A stretch of 64,000 bases of DNA, taken from the NCBI RefSeq assembly GCF_002850255.1, contig NZ_CP022522.1, forward strand, positions 1,596,001 through 1,660,000. The letters are read 5' to 3'. The first letter of the stretch is position 1. Each line of letters opens with the position of its first letter. Both the position numbers and the translations under genes were made by a program. Below, one piece after another: positions 1 to 8,319 of this stretch. This DNA is from Pseudoalteromonas sp. NC201 (GTDB lineage: Bacteria; Pseudomonadota; Gammaproteobacteria; Enterobacterales; Alteromonadaceae). Under the pieces are notes generated by a model. It searched no databases and was not told the origin of the DNA. It saw nothing but the letters and a program-made list of their open reading frames with translations.

Positions 1-470
1 AGCTCCTTTGTCCCCGGTTTTGGCCATTGATATTGGGCAAAGCCTTGTTGATTTTGATTCGCAATGACGACGAACTGGCTGAATGCTTCGCGAATAAAGT
101 GTTCATGATGGTGAGTCATTGAGGTGCCATTGAGCAGTGGCTTAATGGGGTGTGTTACCATATTCCCATCTAGGTCAAATAAGAAGAAGTAACCTGCATC
201 ACCATAGCGTGCGGCATCAATGAGCTTTTTTATTTTTTCTTGTCTTTGTTGTGGGGTGAGCGAGGCCTCGGTGGCAACCATATTAAGTTGTGCAATTGTG
301 GTTTCCATTAAGTTTTTTGCATTAATACGTCTTTCTTGCGTTAAGCTGTCTCGTAAAACGAGTGCTGATGAGAGTTGCACAAGGGTAATGATCACGACAG
401 ACAAAAGCAGACTGAGTCTGAGTTTATTGGGCACTTTCATCAAACCTAAGAGTTTATTCAGCTGCTTCAT
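1..470 (-). CDS. Methyl-accepting chemotaxis protein, N-terminal part (cut by window edge)
   Basis: Read on the minus strand from an ATG at 470 with a good Shine-Dalgarno (AGAGGAA) just upstream, this gives about 156 residues running off the left edge. It starts with a short basic N-terminus and a hydrophobic membrane segment (LSLLLSVVIITLVQLSSALV, about residues 19-38). A periplasmic region follows containing YGDAGYFFLFDLDGNMVTHP, the hallmark of sCache-type sensor domains found in chemoreceptors. The signalling domain lies outside the window, so a Cache-containing kinase or diguanylate cyclase remains possible. A palindrome resembling the LacI-type operators near the pgi and receptor genes lies 33 bp upstream (503-516). 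Confidence 0.8.
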   Translation of the reverse strand, partial: MKQLNKLLGLMKVPNKLRLSLLLSVVIITLVQLSSALVLRDSLTQERRINAKNLMETTIAQLNMVATEASLTPQQRQEKIKKLIDAARYGDAGYFFLFDLDGNMVTHPIKPLLNGTSMTHHHEHFIREAFSQFVVIANQNQQGFAQYQWPKPGTKE

Positions 471-502
471 GAGTTCCTCTAGTAACAAAGAATTAGTTAA
501 AG

Positions 503-516
503 TGACAGCGATGTCA
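503..516. promoter_or_regulatory. LacI-type operator-like palindrome (variant copy)
   Basis: TGACAGCGATGTCA has perfect TGACA/TGTCA arms and differs by one central base from the 14-mer found three times near the LacI regulator's neighbours (24837, 29517, 29830). It lies 33 bp before the chemoreceptor start on the minus strand, where a repressor could block transcription. That this regulator binds here is an inference. Confidence 0.45.
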
Positions 517-733
517 GTTGGCGAGGATCATACTTAGAACGAACCAAAAATAAATAGCATGAACAAAAGATGAATAAGGTGTTAAGCCGTGCAGACGGCT
601 ATCTAATTGATAGTTAATAAAAATGTTAACATTCACGTTTTGTAAATAATTGTGAATGAGAACTATTTCCAATAAGTGTGTTTAAGTATTTTGTCTTAGA
701 GAAGGATGAAGGTTAGAGGTAGATTAAGGAAAT

Positions 734-747
734 TTGATATAGATCAT
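734..747. promoter_or_regulatory. FNR/EtrA-like binding site
   Basis: TTGATATAGATCAT matches the FNR consensus TTGAT-N4-ATCAA at 9 of 10 conserved positions. It is centred about 53 bp before the likely transcription start of the promoter at 760-787. In Escherichia coli the cyo operon is repressed by Fnr and ArcA when oxygen is low, so the position ahead of the quinol oxidase genes makes sense. Binding is inferred. Confidence 0.5.
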
Positions 748-759
748 TGCAGATATCGC

Positions 760-787
760 TTGAATCGAATAGCGACTTTGTTATACT
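760..787 (+). promoter_or_regulatory. Probable sigma-70 promoter for the cyo leader/operon
   Basis: TTGAAT (760-765), a 16-bp spacer, and TATACT (782-787) form a good -35/-10 pair on the plus strand downstream of the FNR-like site. No better promoter was seen nearer cyoA, so the cyo mRNA may carry a leader of about 800 nt. Confidence 0.5.
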
Positions 788-928
788 CGCTGCGAATTTT
801 CAGTTTAGACTGAAAGTTCTGAACTAATCAATTCTATCAAGATAAAAACATCAGGATAATCTGTGCCACTGTTAAGCTATGCTCGACAAACTGCTACTAC
901 TGACGACACAACCTATCAAGGTTGTGCG

Positions 929-1294
929 ATGACGCGTGCGCAGTTATTTGGTCGTATTTTCAGTGTGTTAAGCGCATTGATGATGTTTAACGCGGCATTA
1001 TTATTCACTGGCATGCTAGGTGATGTAGCTGAATTAGAAGCACTTTTTGCAGATAATTCACTACCTGACTCTGTTTTGGCGATGCTCGGAGAGTTTTTGG
1101 CTCAGCCTATCTTGTCATTGCAATTATTGACAGGTCTTTATTGGTTAGTTTTCCATACTATCTTGCCTACACGCGCTGGCGTTGTCCTGCGTAAAACGGC
1201 ATTCGCCTCTACTGAGGCTATTCAACCTCAACCGGTGCCTAGCGCACATGGTTGTCGTGCTCCTCCTTTTGGGTACCGCTGTCTGTTTGCGTAA
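929..1294 (+). CDS. Small hydrophobic protein of unknown function upstream of cyoA (doubtful 3' part)
   Basis: From the ATG at 929, which has AAGG at 918-921 as ribosome binding site, this encodes 121 residues. Residues 1-75 read like a real membrane protein, with two hydrophobic stretches (FSVLSALMMFNAALLFTGML and ILSLQLLTGLYWLVFH). The tail after that is rich in Pro, Cys and Arg and looks non-coding. A shift to another frame near 1120-1145 would instead end in YYLAYTRWRCPA at a stop at 1192-1194, which reads more naturally, so a frameshift is possible. It lies in the leader of the cyo operon. No family was recognised. An upstream GTG at 863 in the same frame is less likely as the start. Confidence 0.35.
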   Translation: MTRAQLFGRIFSVLSALMMFNAALLFTGMLGDVAELEALFADNSLPDSVLAMLGEFLAQPILSLQLLTGLYWLVFHTILPTRAGVVLRKTAFASTEAIQPQPVPSAHGCRAPPFGYRCLFA

Positions 1295-1608
1295 TCGCAA
1301 TATTTGAGTCCAGTGCGTTTGATTTACGCGATTTGGATCAGCAGTCAGCAATTCAGTTTCAATTACATTAATCGGCTACTTACAGTCCTTTTAGGGCGAA
1401 TTGTAAGCTTAGTAAATGTGATTGTCCGTTTACTGTATCGATTATTTGGTAAATGGTTAGTGACTGGTATCAAAGGAGCTTTTCCCTTCACTAATGCATT
1501 TTCCCTGATGGATACAGTGCAATTCGAACTTGTGCAGCATAGCTTGCACAAATAGATACTCAGCGTGCTTGATAAATAAGCCGCAGCTTATCGTTGAAGG
1601 GTAATCAA
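1295..1608. other. Gap before cyoA without a convincing gene
   Basis: This stretch holds an open frame at 1304-1555 (83 residues, Val/Leu-rich) with no ribosome binding site and no recognisable family. No clear terminator, promoter or repeat was seen. It is probably leader sequence of the cyo mRNA. Confidence 0.4.
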
Positions 1609-2517
1609 TTGAATAAACGTAGTGTTGTGAATTATGCGTTCGCTTCATTGGGGCTTATGCTCACCGGCTGTAGTGGTGGCATTTTAGATCCCAAGGGGCA
1701 AATTGGCATGGATGAGAAGTCCTTGATCATCATTGCCACTGTACTGATGTTACTCGTTGTAGTACCAGTTATTATTCTTACCTTATATTTTGCGTGGAAG
1801 TACCGAGACGGTCGTGACCACGAGATCTATGCACCTAAATGGGCTCACTCTAACAAAATAGAAGCCGTGGTTTGGACCATTCCGATTGTGATTATTATTG
1901 TACTTGGGGTGATCACTTGGCGCTCTACACAATCACTGGATCCGTACAAGCCGTTGGAAGGTAAGGGTGAACACCTCACTGTTCAGGTGGTATCGCTAAA
2001 CTGGAAGTGGTTATTTATCTATCCAGAGCAAGGCATTGCCACAGTGAATGAGCTGGTGTTTCCAGCGAATGTACCAGTGGAGTACAAAATCACTTCCGAA
2101 AGCACCATGAACTCTTTCTTTATTCCACAGCTTGGCAGCCAAATCTACTCGATGGCTGGGATGGAAACGCAGCTTCACCTGATTGCTAACGAGCCGGGGA
2201 CGTTCAAAGGCTTTTCTGCTAACTACAGCGGAGCGGGCTTTACGGGTATGAAGTTCGATGCCATTGCGACCAAAGACAAAGCAAGTTTTGATAACTGGGT
2301 TGCCGATGTCAAAGCAAACGGCGAAGCCTTAACCGCAGGTCGTTATACGAAACTGGCTGAGCCTTCGGAATATCACCCCGTTGAATATTTTGGCTCGGTA
2401 GAGCAGGGCTTATTCCACACCATAGTTATGAAGTACATGCAGGGCCATGGCGAAATGAGTTATTACGCCAAACCAGAGCATGCTGCGCATCCACATCACG
2501 GCAAGGCTGAGGAGTAA
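1609..2517 (+). CDS. cyoA: Cytochrome bo3 ubiquinol oxidase subunit II
   Basis: Subunit II of the proton-pumping cytochrome bo3 quinol oxidase of the inner membrane. The TTG at 1609 is chosen as start because GAAGG (1596-1600) sits at the right distance. The protein (302 residues) then begins with a lipoprotein signal ending in the lipobox LTGC. Two membrane helices follow (around residues 35-60 and 80-105), then a periplasmic cupredoxin-like domain with [18 protein letters not shown]. The copper-A Cys/His ligands of cytochrome c oxidases are absent, as expected for a quinol oxidase. The C-terminus is His-rich. First gene of a tight operon, 2 bp before cyoB. Confidence 0.95.
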   Translation: MNKRSVVNYAFASLGLMLTGCSGGILDPKGQIGMDEKSLIIIATVLMLLVVVPVIILTLYFAWKYRDGRDHEIYAPKWAHSNKIEAVVWTIPIVIIIVLGVITWRSTQSLDPYKPLEGKGEHLTVQVVSLNWKWLFIYPEQGIATVNELVFPANVPVEYKITSESTMNSFFIPQLGSQIYSMAGMETQLHLIANEPGTFKGFSANYSGAGFTGMKFDAIATKDKASFDNWVADVKANGEALTAGRYTKLAEPSEYHPVEYFGSVEQGLFHTIVMKYMQGHGEMSYYAKPEHAAHPHHGKAEE

Positions 2518-2519
2518 TT

Positions 2520-4502
2520 ATGTCGTTGTTTGGTAAATTATCCATAGAGGCAATCCCTTATCACGAACCCATCATTATGGTGACGTTAGCTGTGGTGGCG
2601 ATTGTTGGTCTAATTGTGGCGGCAATGGTCACAAAACACAAAAAATGGGGCGTACTGTGGCACGATTGGATCACTTCAATCGATCATAAACGCCTAGGCG
2701 TGATGTACATTATCTTGGCATTAATTATGTTAATGCGTGGTTTTGCCGACGCCATCATGATGCGCACACAGCTGGCGATGGCCACAAGCGGCGCTGCCGG
2801 TTACTTACCTCCTGAGCACTATGACCAGATCTTCACTGCACACGGGGTGATCATGATCATCTTTATGGCGATGCCATTTATGATTGGTTTGATGAATATC
2901 ATCTTGCCACTGCAAATTGGTGCTAGAGATGTTGCTTTTCCGTTTTTGAATAACCTCAGTTTTTGGCTGACGGCGGGCGGGGCAATTCTGATCAACTTGT
3001 CCTTGGCATTTGGTGAGTTTGCAAAAACCGGTTGGGTGGCGTATCCGCCATTGTCGGAGTTGTCGTTTAGTCCCGGCGTCGGGGTGGATTACTATATTTG
3101 GGCACTGCAAATATCCGGGCTTGGGACATTGCTCACTGCCGTGAATTTCTTGGTAACCGTATTTAAGATGCGTGCACCTGGCATGACGCTAATGAAAATG
3201 CCTATTTTTACTTGGACTTGTACTTGGGCAAATATCCTAGTTGCTGCGTCTTTCCCAATTCTTACTGCGGTGCTCGCGATGCTAACGCTTGACCGTTATA
3301 TGGATTTCCACTTCTTCACCAATGAAGCCGGTGGTAATGCCATGATGTATATCAATCTGTTCTGGGCATGGGGTCACCCTGAAGTTTATATTTTGATTTT
3401 GCCTGCGTTTGGGATTTTCTCAGAAATTATTTCAACCTTTACAGGCAAACGCCTGTTTGGCTATAAGTCGATGGTGTATGCCAGCGGTGCGATTTCTATT
3501 TTGGGCTTCATTGTTTGGCTACATCACTTCTTTACTATGGGTTCAAGCGCCAATGTTAATGCTTTCTTTGGGGTCATGACGATGGTCATTGCGGTCCCGA
3601 CGGGGGTAAAACTCTTTAACTGGTTATTTACCATGTATCGCGGTCGTTTGCGGATCACGGTGCCGGTCCTTTGGACGTTAGGGTTTATGGTGACCTTTAC
3701 CGTAGGTGGGATGACTGGCGTACTGCTTGCAATTCCTGGCGCGGATTATGTGCTTCACAACAGTCTTTTCCTAATTGCACATTTCCATAACACCATTATC
3801 GGTGGGGCAGTGTTTGGTTATCTAGCGGGTTTTGCTTACTGGTTCCCTAAAGTTATGGGTTACAAGCTTGATGAGCGTTGGGGGAAAGCCTCATTCTGGT
3901 GCTGGCTGGTTGGCTTTTTTGTGGCCTTTATGCCGCTTTATGTGCTTGGCTTCTTGGGCATGACTCGTCGCCTTAATCATACCAACACGCCAGCGTGGAA
4001 CATTTGGCTATACATCGCCTGTATTGGTGCCTTTATCATTATGTTTGGGATAATTTTCCAAGTGGTACAGCTAGTGGTGAGCTACAAAAACCGCGAGCAA
4101 TTGCAAGACACCACAGGCGATCCGTGGAATGGGCATACTCTGGAATGGTCAACGGACTCTCCTCCGCAGTACTACAATTTCGCGAAAACCCCTGTAGTTG
4201 ACGATATTGACGCTTGGACAGAAATGAAAGAGCAGGGACAGGCATATCAAAAGCCTGCACATTATCAGCCTATTCACATGCCAAAAAATACCCCGGCTGG
4301 AGTGCTTATCAGCGCGTCATTGACCGTGTTTTGCTTTGCCATGATTTGGCATATTTGGTGGTTAGCGGCGGTGGGTTTTGTCAGTGCTATCGCGGTATTT
4401 ATTAAGCGTTGTTACACCAGCGACGTTGATTATTATGTTCAGGTTGACGAGATTGAGCAGATTGAGTCTGCCCACCTTTCTCGCGCATTACAGGAGGGTT
4501 AA
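2520..4502 (+). CDS. cyoB: Cytochrome bo3 ubiquinol oxidase subunit I
   Basis: The catalytic heme-copper subunit (660 residues, typical length) with about 15 membrane helices. It reduces oxygen to water at the heme o3/CuB site while oxidising ubiquinol and pumping protons. Visible landmarks are the quinone-site region [15 protein letters not shown], the heme-b histidine in FTAHGVIMI, the CuB/cross-link motif [12 protein letters not shown], the histidine pair HHFFTMG, and the heme ligands in [10 protein letters not shown]. Its ATG lies 2 bp after the cyoA stop. Its final codons precede cyoC by only 3 bp, indicating cotranscription. Confidence 0.98.
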   Translation: MSLFGKLSIEAIPYHEPIIMVTLAVVAIVGLIVAAMVTKHKKWGVLWHDWITSIDHKRLGVMYIILALIMLMRGFADAIMMRTQLAMATSGAAGYLPPEHYDQIFTAHGVIMIIFMAMPFMIGLMNIILPLQIGARDVAFPFLNNLSFWLTAGGAILINLSLAFGEFAKTGWVAYPPLSELSFSPGVGVDYYIWALQISGLGTLLTAVNFLVTVFKMRAPGMTLMKMPIFTWTCTWANILVAASFPILTAVLAMLTLDRYMDFHFFTNEAGGNAMMYINLFWAWGHPEVYILILPAFGIFSEIISTFTGKRLFGYKSMVYASGAISILGFIVWLHHFFTMGSSANVNAFFGVMTMVIAVPTGVKLFNWLFTMYRGRLRITVPVLWTLGFMVTFTVGGMTGVLLAIPGADYVLHNSLFLIAHFHNTIIGGAVFGYLAGFAYWFPKVMGYKLDERWGKASFWCWLVGFFVAFMPLYVLGFLGMTRRLNHTNTPAWNIWLYIACIGAFIIMFGIIFQVVQLVVSYKNREQLQDTTGDPWNGHTLEWSTDSPPQYYNFAKTPVVDDIDAWTEMKEQGQAYQKPAHYQPIHMPKNTPAGVLISASLTVFCFAMIWHIWWLAAVGFVSAIAVFIKRCYTSDVDYYVQVDEIEQIESAHLSRALQEG

Positions 4503-4505
4503 TTC

Positions 4506-5126
4506 ATGAGTGCAATTACTCCCGCTACGCTGCATGCGTTAGAAGATGCTCACGAGCATGCAGATCATGACACAGGTTCAAATACCGTATTCGGTTTTTG
4601 GCTATATCTGATGACGGACTGTTTGTTGTTTGCTTCGTTCTTTGCCACTTATGCCGTATTGTACATGAACACGGCAGGTGGCGTGTCTGGCAAAGACATA
4701 TTCGAGCTGGGCTTTGTTGCGGTTGAAACCGCGGCCTTACTGTTAAGTAGTATTACCTTTGGGTTTGCCATGATAGCGGCAAACAAACAGAAAAAGTCGC
4801 AAACCTTATCTTGGCTTGCGGTGACATTTGCCTTTGGTGCGGTGTTTATTGGTATGGAAGTGTATGAATTCCATCACTTAATAGTACATGGTCATGGACC
4901 GCAGCATAGTGCTTTTCTGACTTCTTTCTTCTCATTGGTGGGTCTGCACGGCATGCACGTGACGGCAGGCTTGATTTGGATGACTGTGATGATGATTGAA
5001 GTGACACGTCGTGGTCTTAAGCCACAAACGGTAACGCGTTTGAGCTGCTTAAGCTTGTTCTGGCACTTTTTAGATATCGTGTGGATCTGTGTATTTACCG
5101 TTGTTTATTTAATGGGGGCAATGTAA
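4506..5126 (+). CDS. cyoC: Cytochrome bo3 ubiquinol oxidase subunit III
   Basis: Subunit III (206 residues) of the bo3 oxidase, a five-helix membrane protein of the heme-copper oxidase III family. The motifs [18 protein letters not shown] and [13 protein letters not shown] are characteristic. The N-terminus is His/Glu-rich ([14 protein letters not shown]). Its stop codon overlaps the start of cyoD, as in other cyo operons. AGGAGG sits before the ATG. Confidence 0.97.
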   Translation: MSAITPATLHALEDAHEHADHDTGSNTVFGFWLYLMTDCLLFASFFATYAVLYMNTAGGVSGKDIFELGFVAVETAALLLSSITFGFAMIAANKQKKSQTLSWLAVTFAFGAVFIGMEVYEFHHLIVHGHGPQHSAFLTSFFSLVGLHGMHVTAGLIWMTVMMIEVTRRGLKPQTVTRLSCLSLFWHFLDIVWICVFTVVYLMGAM

Positions 5127-5485
5127 TGAGCCATAGTGAATCTAAAGCGTTAGCACAGATGGATGTTCATGAGCATGAACACGACAGCCACGGTAGTGTG
5201 AAGTCGTATCTAATTGGTTTTGTACTATCCGTTATTTTGACAGCCATTCCTTTTGCTGCCGTGATGAGTGGAAGCTTGTCATCTAGCACGACATTTTGGA
5301 CGTTAGTGACAACGGCGTTAGTGCAAATTTGGGTGCACCTGAAGTACTTTTTACACCTGAACTTTGTTACGGAAGAAGGCAAGGCAAGCACGCTTTCCTT
5401 TATCTTTAGTGCGTTGATTATTGTGATGGTAGTGGGGCTGTCGGTCTGGATCATCTACGAATCGAACGCCATGATGATGTATTAA
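5126..5485 (+). CDS. cyoD: Cytochrome bo3 ubiquinol oxidase subunit IV
   Basis: Small accessory subunit (119 residues) of the bo3 oxidase with three membrane helices; in E. coli it assists CuB assembly in subunit I. The ATG at 5126 shares its A with the cyoC stop (TAATG). An in-frame upstream extension exists but is not needed, since the protein from MSHSES matches the family length. The soluble N-terminus ([10 protein letters not shown]) precedes [19 protein letters not shown], and [15 protein letters not shown] is the conserved second helix. Confidence 0.95.
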   Translation: MSHSESKALAQMDVHEHEHDSHGSVKSYLIGFVLSVILTAIPFAAVMSGSLSSSTTFWTLVTTALVQIWVHLKYFLHLNFVTEEGKASTLSFIFSALIIVMVVGLSVWIIYESNAMMMY

Positions 5486-5498
5486 CAGGAGAGTACTC

Positions 5499-6377
5499 AT
5501 GCTGCGTCGTTATTTTCAGGTGACAAAACCTGGGATCATTATGGGAAACTTGATTTCAGTCGCAGGAGGCTTTTTATTGGCCTCTCGAGGTGAAGTTGAT
5601 TGGCTGCTATTTGCCTTGACTCTACTGGGGCTATCTTTAGTCGTTGCGTCAGGTTGTGTAGTTAACAATGTCATCGACAGGGATATCGATGCGGCAATGG
5701 CTCGCACTAAAACTCGCGTGACAGTAACTGGGGAAATTTCCTCAGTTGCTGCACTGTCACATAGTCTGGTACTCGGATTATCTGGCTTTGGGCTCTTAGC
5801 CTATTTCACCAATTGGATTGCGCTGGGTTTTGCCGCATTTGGGTTTTTTATTTATGTCGGTGTTTACAGCTTATACATGAAACGAAACTCAGTGTATGGC
5901 ACGGTGGTTGGTAGCCTGTCAGGGGCAGTGCCTCCTGTGGTTGGTTACTGCGCAGTAAGTGGGGTGTTTGACTCTGGCGCTGCCATTTTATTATTGATGT
6001 TTTGTCTTTGGCAAATGCCGCACTCTTATGCCATTGCGATTTTCCGTTTTGAAGATTACCGGGCCGCGAATATTCCGGTGTTGCCAGTCGCGCAAGGTAT
6101 TGAAAAGGCCAAGCATCACATTGTTTTGTATATCGCCATTTATGCACTCGTGGTGATGTTACTGCCGCTTAGCGGTTATACCGGCATAGCATTTATGGCG
6201 GTGGCCTGTACAACCAGTTTTTGGTGGTTATTGATGGCGCTAAAAGGATACCAAAGAGACTTAGATTTACATGGTTGGGCGAGGCAAGTATTTGCATTCT
6301 CAATAGCCAATATCACAGTCCTAAGTATCGCGATGGCGATTGATAATCACAGCACAGTTTCTGCGATGCTGTACTGA
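5499..6377 (+). CDS. cyoE: Protoheme IX farnesyltransferase (heme O synthase)
   Basis: UbiA-superfamily membrane prenyltransferase (292 residues) that attaches a farnesyl group to heme b to make heme O, the cofactor of the bo3 oxidase encoded just upstream. The allylic diphosphate/Mg-binding motif [18 protein letters not shown] is present, as is the second conserved loop [15 protein letters not shown]. About eight to nine hydrophobic helices are visible. AGGAGAG precedes the ATG. It is the last gene of the operon; a terminator follows 30 bp after its stop. Confidence 0.97.
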   Translation: MLRRYFQVTKPGIIMGNLISVAGGFLLASRGEVDWLLFALTLLGLSLVVASGCVVNNVIDRDIDAAMARTKTRVTVTGEISSVAALSHSLVLGLSGFGLLAYFTNWIALGFAAFGFFIYVGVYSLYMKRNSVYGTVVGSLSGAVPPVVGYCAVSGVFDSGAAILLLMFCLWQMPHSYAIAIFRFEDYRAANIPVLPVAQGIEKAKHHIVLYIAIYALVVMLLPLSGYTGIAFMAVACTTSFWWLLMALKGYQRDLDLHGWARQVFAFSIANITVLSIAMAIDNHSTVSAMLY

Positions 6378-6407
6378 TCGCAGATTATCCCAAAGTAACT
6401 AAAATCC

Positions 6408-6431
6408 AAAGGCCCACGGGGCCTTTTTTCG
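6408..6431 (+). terminator. Rho-independent terminator of the cyo operon
   Basis: AAAGGCCC-ACG-GGGCCTTTTTT: an eight-base-pair GC-rich stem with a three-base loop and a T run, 30 bp after the cyoE stop. Confidence 0.9.
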
Positions 6432-6515
6432 TTCTTATCTTATTTGTTTTACGCCGCTTGCTTTTTACCCATTTTATCTCCATATCCAGCTTATTGAATA
6501 GATGAGAAGATAATA

Positions 6516-6744
6516 ATGGATATAGGGATCACAGAAGTATTGTTGTTATTTACGGCGATCTTTATCGCGTCCTTTTTACTTTTTAAGGTCGTGCTATGGG
6601 CCAAAAAAAATGCCAAAAGGCGCTTATCTATTTTTGGCTTTAATGCCGCTCATCTCTCTTTTTCCTATTCCACCACCCGTTTTTAAAAATGTCGCTAAAG
6701 CCAAACAAGAACAACGTAAAAAAGCACCCAAATCAGAACCATAA
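6516..6744 (+). pseudogene. Small membrane protein split by an A8 run (frameshift or slippage site)
   Basis: The ATG at 6516 opens a 56-codon frame: an N-terminal hydrophobic helix (EVLLLFTAIFIASFLLF) followed by AKKNAKRR and a doubtful tail, ending at 6684-6686. The run of eight A at 6603-6610 divides two frames. If one A is skipped, the reading continues as MPKGAYLFLALMPLISLFPIPPPVF plus a basic tail to a stop at 6742-6744. That gives a coherent 75-residue, two-helix protein with a Lys/Gln-rich end. Either this is a one-base insertion (pseudogene or sequencing error) or polymerase slippage on A8 restores the product. No family was recognised. It sits between the cyo terminator and a YciI gene. 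Confidence 0.5.
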
Positions 6745-6764
6745 TCTCACAGGAAAATAGTTTA

Positions 6765-7076
6765 ATGTCAGCTTCAATATTTATTGTTAACCTTACTTAT
6801 GTTACCGAAATTGAACTGGTAGAGCCGCTGCTCGCCCCTCACATTGCGTTTTTAGATCGCTTCTATGCCAATGGTACTTTTATAGCCTCTGGCAGAAAAA
6901 TCCCACGAACTGGTGGGGTGATTTTGGCAAAGGCGAGTAGTAAAACTGAGCTACTTGATATTGTTCGTCAAGATCCCTTTTATGTCGCCGAAGTGGCTCG
7001 GTATGACATTATCGAGTTTGTGCCAAGCAAGTTTGCATCTTGCTTTACAGAAGTGGAGAAATACCTTAATTCTTGA
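6765..7076 (+). CDS. YciI family protein
   Basis: A 103-residue protein of the YciI/dimeric alpha-beta barrel type. It has the typical layout: an N-terminal beta strand, LLAPHIAFLDRFYANGTFIASGRKIPRTGGVILA, and DPFYVAEVARYDIIEF near the end. The family is related to muconolactone isomerase-like folds, but biochemical roles are mostly unknown. AGGAAAA precedes the ATG. Its last 11 bp overlap the 3' end of the convergent tetR-type gene. Confidence 0.85.
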   Translation: MSASIFIVNLTYVTEIELVEPLLAPHIAFLDRFYANGTFIASGRKIPRTGGVILAKASSKTELLDIVRQDPFYVAEVARYDIIEFVPSKFASCFTEVEKYLNS

Positions 7077-7596
7077 GTGCCCGCTTGGCCACGTCCGTAT
7101 CGTGGCAGGTATAGGCCGTTGAAATAATCCCTTCGCTCAATAGAAACAGGCGCTCGACAGAGGCATCATCAGCGTCGTTGAACGATTGTTTGAGTAACGC
7201 TTTTACCGCAAGTTTGTGCCGCTGGCATAGTTGATTTATTGGATTGGTAAGCTCACCAAATTCTGCCGCCGTGTTGATAAAGTAACAACCACGGAAATCG
7301 CCCAGCACTGCCACTTTGTTATTAATCCACTGATCTAGCGCTGAAAATAGCTGCTCTGTGAGCTGTTCATTCGTTCGAGTATTTTCGAGGCAACGAGATA
7401 ACCAAGATATATATAAGTGATGCCGCTGCTCAAGTGTTGCAAGCACCAGTGCCTCTTTACTCTCAAAATGGTTGTACAGGGTTTTTTTAGCAATGCCAGA
7501 TGACTTTAATACTTCGTTAATGCCAATGGCATGAATGCCATATTGATAGAACAGGTCCATTGCGCAATCGATCAGTTGTTGTCTTTTTGTACTCAT
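7066..7596 (-). CDS. TetR/AcrR family transcriptional regulator
   Basis: A 176-residue regulator with an N-terminal helix-turn-helix: LIDCAMDLFYQYGIHAIGINEVLKSSGIAKKTLYNHFESKEALV (given here in short: IGINEVLKSSGIAKKTLYNHF). A helical ligand-binding domain follows, containing LGDFRGCYFINTAAEFGE. It is divergent from the HPP-family gene. Two copies of the same palindrome lie in the space between them, so it probably represses that gene and itself. The inducer is unknown; the QacR/NemR-like branch often senses toxic or reactive compounds. Confidence 0.9.
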   Translation of the reverse strand: MSTKRQQLIDCAMDLFYQYGIHAIGINEVLKSSGIAKKTLYNHFESKEALVLATLEQRHHLYISWLSRCLENTRTNEQLTEQLFSALDQWINNKVAVLGDFRGCYFINTAAEFGELTNPINQLCQRHKLAVKALLKQSFNDADDASVERLFLLSEGIISTAYTCHDTDVAKRALKN

Positions 7597-7637
7597 CAGT
7601 CAGCCATGTTTATTACCGTGATTATAGGTTGACAGAA

Positions 7638-7683
7638 GTAGACCAACTTGTCTACCATTTGCGGAGTAGACAAGTTGGTCTAC
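7638..7683. promoter_or_regulatory. Twin TetR-type operator palindromes with overlapping promoter
   Basis: GTAGACCAACTTGTCTAC (7638-7655) and its exact reverse complement GTAGACAAGTTGGTCTAC (7666-7683) flank a 10-bp spacer. Each has perfect GTAGAC/GTCTAC arms. A consensus -35 (TTGACA, 7629-7634) for the plus-strand gene directly precedes the first copy. An ATTATA at 7621-7626 gives a TATAAT -10 for the regulator on the minus strand. The spacing fits autorepression and repression of the HPP gene. Confidence 0.8.
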
Positions 7684-7706
7684 TTTTTGGAAAGGGAAAG
7701 AATACA

Positions 7707-8168
7707 ATGAGAGAAATACAACTTGCTTTAATTGCTGGAGCGGGGGCGTTTATCGCAATTGCAATATTGGCGTTTAGTCAAACGATAAGTGCTGAGCATA
7801 TTTTTTTAATGGCACCTTTGGGCGCAACGGCAGTGCTGGTATTTGGTGTGCCCGAAAGTCCGCTAGCGCAGCCTAAAAACGTCATCTTTGGACATATCAT
7901 TACCGCTACAATCGGGATTATTTTTGCGCAGTATATCGGTGTTAACGAATTCACTTTGGCATTAGCAACGGGGCTTGGCGTATTTAGTATGTTAGTAACA
8001 AAAACAACCCACCCACCGGCTGGCGCGAATCCAATACTGATCATGTTGGCACTAGAGGGATGGAGCTTTTTATTTACGCCTGTGATTATTGGCGCCGTGG
8101 TGCTAGTCCTGGTTGGTAAAGCAACGTTAGCGGCTAAAACAAAGCTAACTACAATAACAGCTGCTTGA
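7707..8168 (+). CDS. HPP family membrane protein
   Basis: A 153-residue integral membrane protein with about four to five helices and the family motifs MAPLGATAVLVFGVPESPLAQP and KTTHPPAGANP, the latter containing the HPP signature. The ATG at 7707 is preceded by GGAAAGGGAAAG. An in-frame upstream stretch back to 7560 crosses the operators and is not coding. HPP-domain proteins have been linked to nitrite transport in plants and cyanobacteria; the substrate here is not known. Expression is probably controlled by the adjacent TetR-type regulator. Confidence 0.85.
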   Translation: MREIQLALIAGAGAFIAIAILAFSQTISAEHIFLMAPLGATAVLVFGVPESPLAQPKNVIFGHIITATIGIIFAQYIGVNEFTLALATGLGVFSMLVTKTTHPPAGANPILIMLALEGWSFLFTPVIIGAVVLVLVGKATLAAKTKLTTITAA

Positions 8169-8179
8169 TATGTTGATGT

Positions 8180-8198
8180 GCAGGCCTTATTCGCCTGC
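8180..8198. terminator. Possible weak terminator hairpin
   Basis: GCAGGC-cttattc-GCCTGC forms a six-base-pair stem 11 bp after the HPP gene. The T run is poor (CTTCTC), so termination may be weak. Confidence 0.35.
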
Positions 8199-8319
8199 CT
8201 TCTCAAATATTGAGTCGCACAATCTGTTAGCTAGGTATTAGATTAGTTCATTGAAATTAATAAAAAATAAATAGCGATGACAAAATTTCATTAAGCGCGT
8301 TTTTGGGTTTCGTGCTAGC

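Noticed and set aside
220..537. Open frame of 105 codons on the plus strand
   Set aside because: It lies opposite the chemoreceptor coding sequence, which has a ribosome site, membrane helix and Cache motif.
645..675. Fur box in the region after the chemoreceptor
   Set aside because: GTGAATGAGAACTATTTCC matches only about 12 of 19 consensus bases; too weak in AT-rich sequence.
1304..1555. 83-codon frame before cyoA
   Set aside because: No ribosome site and no recognisable family; treated as leader sequence.
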